This document shows, piece by piece, positions 1 through 3,801 of a stretch of DNA of 5,038 nt; position 1 is the stretch's first letter, and the number at the start of each line of letters is the position of its first letter. Location of the stretch: the NCBI GenBank assembly GCA_009993495.1, contig JAACTI010000146.1, forward strand, positions 1 through 5,038, written 5' to 3'. The position numbers and the translations under genes were made by a program. The notes beneath the pieces are model-generated. The model did not search any database. It was not told the origin of the DNA and worked only from the letters and a program-made list of their open reading frames with translations. Origin of the DNA: Deltaproteobacteria bacterium. GTDB lineage: Bacteria; Desulfobacterota; Desulfuromonadia; Desulfuromonadales; Geopsychrobacteraceae.

Positions 1-199
1 CCGGCACCGACCAGGGCAAGCGCAAAAGCGTATCGGTGCCGTACCATAAACAGCTGCCGGCGGCCACCAGCACCAGCAGGCCGGCAACCACCACCGTCCC
101 TGCCCCACTCCACGAGGCCAGGGTCGCCCGGCGCCCACAGAAGGTACTGAGAAAGGCCCCCAGAGGCAGCAACAGCAGGGCAGCGAAAAGCAGATTCAT
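1..199 (-). CDS. HyfB/NuoL-type antiporter-like membrane subunit, N-terminal fragment (runs off left edge)
   Basis: Only the first 66 codons are present; the rest lies beyond base 1. The visible part is strongly hydrophobic, with two predicted membrane segments (about residues 3-19, rich in Leu, and 34-54, GTVVVAGLLVLVAAG), followed by a short polar loop and the motif LRLPWSVP near residues 59-66. An N-terminal pair of helices followed by an L-PW-xP loop resembles HyfB/complex I subunit 5-type proteins of the proton-conducting transporter family, which form ion channels in complex I, group 4 hydrogenases and related complexes. ATG at 199-197 overlaps the upstream gene's TGA (198-196) as ATGA, so translational coupling is likely; a GGAG lies about ten bases upstream of the start. 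The catalytic Glu/Lys motifs of the family are outside the window, so MrpA/MnhA, NuoL or DabB relatives cannot be excluded. That it is a membrane subunit of this superfamily is likely; the HyfB assignment is tentative. Confidence 0.6.
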   Translation of the reverse strand, partial: MNLLFAALLLLPLGAFLSTFCGRRATLASWSGAGTVVVAGLLVLVAAGSCLWYGTDTLLRLPWSVP

Positions 200-456
200 C
201 GTTTATTTGCTCCGAGAGTTTCCGGCGGGAAATAACCCCAACGATCCATGGACAGGTCATTCTGGTGCCGCAAGCGCCATTGGTCATAGATTGTCCCGGC
301 GACAAAGCAACCCAGAGCTATTGGCAAAATCGCCAGGGGGAAGAGCGCAGAGGCGTAACCACCCGGAAAGAAACCTGCCAGCAATGAGCCGTAAAGAAAA
401 ACCCAGGGGCGTTCCCGAAACAGGGTCGATTTGCGTTTATCCAGAGTGTAGGGCAT
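196..456 (-). CDS. Unrecognised small two-helix membrane protein (86 aa)
   Basis: I do not recognise a family. The protein has a basic N terminus (residues 1-16, several Lys/Arg), a hydrophobic segment at about 18-35 (WVFLYGSLLAGFFPGGYA), a Pro-broken second segment at about 38-57 (LFPLAILPIALGCFVAGTIY), and a polar, aromatic tail (58-86) with a DRWGYFPPE stretch. The positive-inside rule suggests both ends are cytoplasmic. It is the first gene of the left operon and overlaps the HyfB/NuoL-like gene by ATGA, so it is probably an accessory or assembly subunit of that membrane complex. The start is supported because an in-frame TAA lies three codons upstream, but there is no good Shine-Dalgarno sequence: the nearest purine run (GAAGA) is about 14 bases away. 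Weak initiation, or dependence on leader structure, is therefore possible. It is taken as real over the other frames because of its membrane-protein composition and exact coupling to the next gene. Confidence 0.7.
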   Translation of the reverse strand: MPYTLDKRKSTLFRERPWVFLYGSLLAGFFPGGYASALFPLAILPIALGCFVAGTIYDQWRLRHQNDLSMDRWGYFPPETLGANKR

Positions 457-509
457 AGAAAGTTAAACTGTCTTCCGGGGTAAAGGGGCTTCCGCCGCGC
501 GATCCAGGG

Positions 510-570
510 CTCTAAAAATCTGCCGCGGTAAAACGGCCTGGAGGGTGACAGCGAAAGGAAATCTTTAGAG
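510..570 (-). repeat. Long-looped inverted repeat in the leader of the left operon
   Basis: On the plus strand CTCTAAA (510-516) is mirrored by TTTAGAG (564-570), a perfect 7-base inverted repeat around a 47-base interior. The interior holds a smaller GCCG/CGGC pair (522-525 and 534-537). If transcribed from the promoter near 642 it would lie in the untranslated leader of the 86-residue gene, which lacks a good ribosome site. It could be an RNA stem or a pair of protein sites. A 7-base match in this distance may also be chance. Confidence 0.3.
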
Positions 571-605
571 TCCATGACCCTGTGTTTGTTAAAAGTCGCA
601 ACCAT

Positions 606-621
606 TGGACATCTGTGGACA
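606..621. promoter_or_regulatory. Tandem TGGACA repeats, one helical turn apart, at the leftward promoter
   Basis: TGGACA occurs at 606-611 and again at 616-621, a 10-base period, which puts both copies on the same face of the helix. They overlap the -10 box and predicted start of the leftward promoter, where a bound protein would block transcription. No second pair was seen upstream of the HTH-EIIA gene, so the link to that regulator is only positional. Confidence 0.35.
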
Positions 622-647
622 CTATTAGCTGTTTATTCTCATGTCAA
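619..647 (-). promoter_or_regulatory. Candidate sigma-70 promoter of the left operon
   Basis: On the minus strand a perfect TTGACA (647-642) is followed after 17 bases by TAGTGT (624-619). The -10 box keeps the most conserved T, A and final T of TATAAT. Predicted transcription start is near 612, giving a leader of about 155 bases before the ATG at 456. Upstream of the -35 lies an A/T-rich block that could act as an UP element. Confidence 0.55.
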
Positions 648-722
648 GACAAATTTTCCCAATAAAAAATTTGATGTATTTAGCCTAAGTATCTGTTTTT
701 ATATTTTTTTATAAAAAAAACG
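648..722. promoter_or_regulatory. A/T-tract block between divergent promoters
   Basis: This stretch is almost entirely A/T with several runs of five to eight A or T, in sharp contrast with the GC-rich genes around it. It contains a perfect inverted repeat, TTTTTATA (696-703) and TATAAAAA (710-717), around six T. Phased A-tracts bend DNA and bind RNA polymerase alpha subunits (UP elements) or nucleoid proteins. Its position directly upstream of both -35 boxes fits a shared activating or silencing element. A near match to the IHF consensus is present around 664-677 on the minus strand but does not satisfy it. Confidence 0.5.
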
Positions 723-737
723 CCTCGAAACGTCTGC

Positions 738-765
738 TTGACAGCAAGGGGAATCGCTTGCTAAT
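738..765 (+). promoter_or_regulatory. Candidate sigma-70 promoter of the HTH-EIIA gene
   Basis: TTGACA at 738-743 matches the -35 consensus exactly. A -10 candidate GCTAAT (760-765, four of six bases) follows at 16-base spacing; an alternative, TAATGT at 762-767, lies at 18. The predicted start is near 772, giving a leader of about 78 bases. The weak -10 suggests that expression may need an activator or be modest. Confidence 0.5.
743..762. promoter_or_regulatory. Inverted repeat AGCAAG-N8-CTTGCT inside the rightward promoter (operator candidate)
   Basis: AGCAAG (743-748) and CTTGCT (757-762) are perfect complements around eight bases and lie between and across the -35 and -10 boxes. A further CTTG (737-740) and a CAAG/CTTG pair (826-829, 834-837) carry the same half-site. 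This is where an autoregulating repressor would bind; the HTH-EIIA protein encoded just downstream is the obvious candidate by position only. Confidence 0.4.
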
Positions 766-786
766 GTCCCCTCGTTCCTGGGCGCT

Positions 787-796
787 GTCGGCCGAC
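787..796. promoter_or_regulatory. 10-base perfect palindrome in the HTH-EIIA leader
   Basis: GTCGGCCGAC reads the same on both strands and lies about 15 bases after the predicted transcription start. It has no loop, so a protein site is more plausible than an RNA hairpin. It is short enough in GC-rich DNA to be coincidental. Confidence 0.25.
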
Positions 797-849
797 CGGG
801 GGCATAACCGCTCATTTTACCGGATCAAGCTTTCTTGCGGGGATAAACC

Positions 850-1551
850 ATGAATGCAACGGTTAAAGACGCCGCCAGCCTGCTGAGCGTGTCGGAAAAA
901 ACCATCTACCGCTGGATCAAGCAGGAGCTGGTGCCATTTTATCGCATCAACGAACAGTACCGTTTCAACCGCGCCGAACTCCTCGAATGGGCGACCTCGC
1001 GGCGCATGGGCATAGCACCCGATGCCTTTCACGAAGAAGTCCCCGGTGATTCCCCCCTGCCTGAATTGACCACCGCTCTGGAAACCGGTGGCATCGTTTA
1101 TCGCCTTGGCGGCAGTAATCGTGAAGAAGCCCTCAGTCGCCTGGTCGCCGAGCTGCGTCTGCCCGAAGAGGTCGACCGCGATTACCTGCTCAAGGTGCTC
1201 AATGCCCGCGAAGAACTGGCCTCAACCGGCCTGGGCGATGGTATTGCCCTTCCCCACCCGCGCAACCCGGTATTGCTCCACGTGACCAAACCCAGCATCA
1301 CCCTGGCCTTTCTGGAAAAGCCCATCAATTTTCATGCTTTGGATGGCAAACCGGTTCACACCCTGTTTTGCCTGATTTCCCCCAGCCTGCGCGCGCACCT
1401 GCATTTGTTATCCCTGCTCAGCTTCGTGCTGCGTGATCGCAAATTTCGCGCCTTGATCGACAGCCAGGGCAGCCGTGAGCAGATTCTGGCTCAACTTTAT
1501 CGCAGCGTAAAAAAAACCTGCATCCTGCCCCATCGCACGGGTTCAGAATGA
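850..1551 (+). CDS. Excisionase-type HTH fused to PTS EIIA type-2 (PtsN-like) domain; probable transcription regulator
   Basis: The 233-residue product has two domains. Residues 3-53 form an excisionase/MerR-like winged helix (HTH_17 type): VKDAASLLSVSEKTIYRWIK is the helix-turn-helix and YRINEQYRFNRAELLEWA the wing and following helix. After a linker (about 54-80), residues 81-218 match PTS EIIA type 2, as in PtsN and fructose/mannitol EIIA. The active-site histidine is His136 in GIALPH, and the second conserved His is His183 in RAHLHLLSLLS, so phosphorylation by an HPr/NPr-type protein should be possible. The start has a GGGGAT about seven bases upstream. No transporter EIIB/EIIC gene is nearby, which favours a regulatory role: DNA binding by the N-terminal domain, tuned by phosphorylation of the EIIA domain. 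The gene faces the hyf-like operon tail to tail (29 bases between stops) and diverges from the left operon, so either or both are plausible targets. Domain calls are firm; the targets are inference. Confidence 0.85.
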   Translation: MNATVKDAASLLSVSEKTIYRWIKQELVPFYRINEQYRFNRAELLEWATSRRMGIAPDAFHEEVPGDSPLPELTTALETGGIVYRLGGSNREEALSRLVAELRLPEEVDRDYLLKVLNAREELASTGLGDGIALPHPRNPVLLHVTKPSITLAFLEKPINFHALDGKPVHTLFCLISPSLRAHLHLLSLLSFVLRDRKFRALIDSQGSREQILAQLYRSVKKTCILPHRTGSE

Positions 1552-1569
1552 CGGCATAAAAGCCCCGTG
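1536..1569. repeat. Weak inverted repeat between convergent genes
   Basis: CACGGG (1536-1541) pairs with CCCGTG (1564-1569) across 22 bases covering the end of the HTH-EIIA gene and most of the 29-base gap before the hyfI-like stop. There is no T-tract on either strand, so this is not a convincing intrinsic terminator. Termination between the converging genes may use Rho or transcription collision. Confidence 0.2.
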
Positions 1570-1580
1570 ACTGACCGACC

Positions 1581-2090
1581 TCAGCGCCGTTGCAGCAGCT
1601 GGAGCAATCCGTTCAGTAGTTGCAGCGGGCTAGGTGGGCAACCGGGGATCACCGCGTCGACCGGAATCACCGCAGATACCGGGCCACAGCTGGCATAAGA
1701 GACGCCAAACTCGCCGCCGCAGGCCGCACAGTCGCCCATGGCCACCACCAGTTTTGGCGCCGGGGTCGCGACCCAGGTGCGGCGCAGGGCCTCTTCCATA
1801 TGGCGTGAGACCACCCCAGTGACCAGCAGCAGATCGGCATGGCGCGGCGAAGCGACAAAGTGCAGGCCGAAACGTTCGATATCGTAATAGCTGTTATTGA
1901 CCGCGTGCATCTCCAGTTCGCAGCCATTACAGGAACCGGCATCAACCATGCGAATCGCCAAAGAGCGCTGAAAACGACGGGCAATTTCCCGCTGACACGC
2001 AACCCCCAGTTGAGCAAACTCGCGCTCCGTAGGCGGCAGCGGTTCAGTCAGGTGCCCGGTACGTCTAATCCGTTGAAAAATCCTCAGCAT
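1581..2090 (-). CDS. hyfI: HyfI/NuoB-like [4Fe-4S] small subunit of an Ehr-type complex
   Basis: The 169-residue protein is homologous to complex I NuoB and the small subunit of group 4 hydrogenases, which carries the terminal (N2-type) [4Fe-4S] cluster next to the large-subunit active site, at the cytoplasmic face of the membrane. The ligand set is complete: Cys54 and Cys57 in GSCNGCELE, Cys121 in GDCAACGG, and Cys151 in PGCPPSP. The first pair is spaced CxxC as in hydrogenases, not adjacent CC as in NuoB. Cys124 and Cys135 are additional. The N terminus (MLRIFQRIRRTG) is basic and amphipathic, as usual in this family. The start is backed by GGGAG five bases upstream. It is the last gene of the right operon, 109 bases after hyfG, which is longer than the tight coupling upstream. 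With intact cluster ligands it should still transfer electrons even though the partner large subunit lacks a nickel site. Confidence 0.88.
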   Translation of the reverse strand: MLRIFQRIRRTGHLTEPLPPTEREFAQLGVACQREIARRFQRSLAIRMVDAGSCNGCELEMHAVNNSYYDIERFGLHFVASPRHADLLLVTGVVSRHMEEALRRTWVATPAPKLVVAMGDCAACGGEFGVSYASCGPVSAVIPVDAVIPGCPPSPLQLLNGLLQLLQRR

Positions 2091-2092
2091 GG

Positions 2093-2152
2093 CTACTCCC
2101 GGTGAAACAGGGGATAAATGATAAAAATAAGCCAGTTACAAAATAACCGCAT
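2093..2152 (-). CDS. Possible 19-aa hydrophobic small ORF coupled to hyfI
   Basis: In the 109-base gap between hyfG and hyfI an ATG (2152-2150) opens a 19-codon frame, MRLFCNWLIFIIYPLFHRE, ending at TAG (2095-2093) only two bases before the hyfI ATG. A GGAG lies eight bases upstream of its start, and its stop overlaps the hyfI Shine-Dalgarno, the arrangement expected for translational coupling. The core (about residues 3-15) could cross or lie on the membrane, with basic and acidic residues at the ends. It could be a tiny subunit, a leader peptide setting hyfI translation, or an accident of an A/T-rich spacer. I know no family for it. Confidence 0.3.
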   Translation of the reverse strand: MRLFCNWLIFIIYPLFHRE

Positions 2153-2199
2153 CTCTTCAGCTCCGTAGAAGCCTTGCTGTATGGCCCCGCACGTGACCC

Positions 2200-3801
2200 T
2201 TAGAGATCCTGGCCGGCGTAGGAAGCGTTGACCGATTTATTGCACACGGGGAAATCGGGCACTATGACGCCGTCGAGCAAAATTTCGAGCGCCGGCCAGC
2301 TCAGCCAGCTGGGGTCGCGGGGGAAGTAGCGCTCCACCCGTCCGGTGGCGTCGAGGCGCACATACGCCAGGGTTTCACCGCGCCAGCCTTCAACCAGGCC
2401 CAGACCTTCGACCGCGCGGCCGCGGGTATTGCAGGGAGTAGCCAGCGGGCCTTGCGGCAGGCGTTCGAGGAGCTGATCGATGAGGGTCAGAGACACCAGA
2501 ATTTCTTCGCCGCGCACCCGCACCCGTTTGGCGACATCGCCTTCGGCGTAGGCGGGCACTTCTATGGTTAAATTTTCATAGGGCGCATAAGGTGCATCGC
2601 GGCGCAGGTCATCCTGCAAATTACTTGCGCGACCAACATAGCCGACCACCCCATAGCGACGCGCTTGATCCGGGCGCAAAATGCCGGTGTCGCGCAGACG
2701 ATCCTGCAAACTTGGATATTCGAGCAGCAGCGGCAGCAGGTCTGCAACCTCCGTGCGTAGCGCGTCACCATCACGGCGCAGCGCGGCAATCAGCTCGGCG
2801 TCGGGCTCACGCGCCACGCCGCCGGGCACCAGGGTATCCATCAGCAGCCGATGACCGAAGGCGGCGAAATTGCGGCGTTGCCACAGTTCGCGCTGGCGGC
2901 TGAGTTGCACCTGGGCAAAGGCGAAGCCAACGTCGTTACAGATGGCGCCGATGTCGCCCAGGTGATTGGCGATGCGCTCGCGCTCGGCCAAAATGGCCCG
3001 CCAATGCAGGGCCCGCCTCGGCACTTCCACCGCCAGGGCCCGCTCCAAAGCCTGAGCCGCCGCCCAACTGTGAGCAATACTGCTATCGCCTGAAACCCGG
3101 GCCGCCAGGCGCAACAGGCCCGCAGCATCACGACCAACAGCAATTTTCTCGACCCCGCGATGCACATAACCCAGGTGTTCTTCCAGGCGCAGAATCTCTT
3201 CACCCAGGGCCTGAAAACGAAAATGCCCCGGCTCGATGATGCCGGCATGCACCGGCCCGACGGGAATTTCATAAACGCCCGCGCCGGCCACCGGCACAAA
3301 GGGATAATCACAATCGCCGGGAGTTGGGCCGGGCGGCAGGGTCTGGCAATCAAACTCCCGGCGCAGGGGCCAGACGTCGGCGGGCCAGGCCTGGTGGCGC
3401 GTCCAGCGGCGCGCGTCGGGATGCCCCCTCCAGCGCAGCCCGAGCATATCACTGAGGTGGCGTTCGGGCCGGTTGGCGGCGGGATAAGCCGGGGTTTGCG
3501 AGGGCAACTCGGGCTGCTGATCGCTCACATGGGTTTGCAGCAACAGATGTCCGTCGCACCCGAACAGCAGGGCAAAAATCTGAATCGCGGGTGGGCGATG
3601 ATCGCCCCAGACCGCCGCCCAGCGCAGACCGCTACGCACGGCGTTTTCCGCCGCCACGCCCCAATTGTCGCTCGGCAGCTGCACCTGGGCTTGCAGCCCC
3701 GGCCAGGGCGGCAGCGCCTCGGCCTGGCCGGTCTGGATCAGATCCCGGCTAAGGTCGCTGACGCGACCACTACTGACGTTTTTGGTCTGGATACGGCTCA
3801 T
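2200..3801 (-). CDS. hyfG: HyfG-like large subunit (NuoC-NuoD fusion) without nickel ligands; Ehr-type
   Basis: The 533-residue protein fuses a NuoC-like (30 kDa) domain, roughly residues 40-150 with signature ERHLSDMLGLRWRGHPDARR (113-132), to a NuoD/[NiFe]-hydrogenase large-subunit domain from about 165 onward (GPVHAG 182-187, EPGHFRF 190-196, YVHRGVEK 212-219). In catalytic group 4 hydrogenases the nickel ligands are two CxxC motifs, RVCGIC and DPCxxC. Here the first reads RVSGDS (235-240) and the second DPSWLS (496-501), so all four cysteines are serines (237, 240, 498, 501). The surrounding Arg235, Ala243-His244 and Asp496-Pro497 are kept, so this is family divergence rather than decay; Ehr complexes are known to lack these cysteines. 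The C-terminal tail (PDFPVCNKS...YAGQDL) is, as I recall, typical of this subfamily. The ATG overlaps the hyfF stop by four bases and has GGGGG four bases upstream. It should sit on HyfI in the peripheral arm; its substrate is unknown. Confidence 0.9.
   Translation of the reverse strand: MSRIQTKNVSSGRVSDLSRDLIQTGQAEALPPWPGLQAQVQLPSDNWGVAAENAVRSGLRWAAVWGDHRPPAIQIFALLFGCDGHLLLQTHVSDQQPELPSQTPAYPAANRPERHLSDMLGLRWRGHPDARRWTRHQAWPADVWPLRREFDCQTLPPGPTPGDCDYPFVPVAGAGVYEIPVGPVHAGIIEPGHFRFQALGEEILRLEEHLGYVHRGVEKIAVGRDAAGLLRLAARVSGDSSIAHSWAAAQALERALAVEVPRRALHWRAILAERERIANHLGDIGAICNDVGFAFAQVQLSRQRELWQRRNFAAFGHRLLMDTLVPGGVAREPDAELIAALRRDGDALRTEVADLLPLLLEYPSLQDRLRDTGILRPDQARRYGVVGYVGRASNLQDDLRRDAPYAPYENLTIEVPAYAEGDVAKRVRVRGEEILVSLTLIDQLLERLPQGPLATPCNTRGRAVEGLGLVEGWRGETLAYVRLDATGRVERYFPRDPSWLSWPALEILLDGVIVPDFPVCNKSVNASYAGQDL

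Larger units (their letters stand above)
457..849. other. Non-coding divergent promoter region between the left operon and the HTH-EIIA gene
   Basis: These 393 bases hold no convincing gene. They carry one candidate sigma-70 promoter on each strand (leftward -35 at 642-647, rightward -35 at 738-743), separated by an A/T-tract block. The leftward leader of roughly 155 bases contains an inverted repeat, and the rightward leader of about 78 bases contains a 10-base palindrome. Individual elements are listed separately. An open minus-strand frame from 605 down to 318 crosses part of the region, but its translation looks like composition noise and it overlaps the 86-residue gene out of frame. Confidence 0.75.

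Noticed and set aside
36..458. 140-codon plus-strand open frame opposite the left operon
   Set aside because: Antisense shadow of the two minus-strand membrane-protein genes; the composition (Arg, Pro, Ala, Ser) is typical of a complementary strand.
318..605. 95-codon minus-strand open frame through the left leader
   Set aside because: It overlaps the 86-residue membrane protein in another frame, its translation is rich in Arg/Pro/Phe without domain character, and its ATG is not preceded by a ribosome site.
457..849. Sigma-54 promoter upstream of either operon
   Set aside because: Searched for TGGCAC-N5-TTGCA-like pairs on both strands because of the PtsN-like domain; none found with acceptable spacing.
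1536..1569. Bidirectional intrinsic terminator between the HTH-EIIA gene and hyfI
   Set aside because: The stem is only six pairs around a 22-base loop and neither strand has a following T-run; kept only as a weak repeat.
2108..2150. Internal promoter in the A/T-rich gap before hyfI
   Set aside because: TTGTAA and TATCAT are only 12 bases apart on the minus strand, and no properly spaced -35/-10 pair is visible.
2190..2195. CACGTG palindrome just after the hyfG stop
   Set aside because: A single six-base palindrome, expected often by chance, with no second site or promoter beside it.
2841..3452. 203-codon minus-strand frame within hyfG
   Set aside because: Out-of-frame reading of hyfG; the HyfG frame carries all the family motifs.
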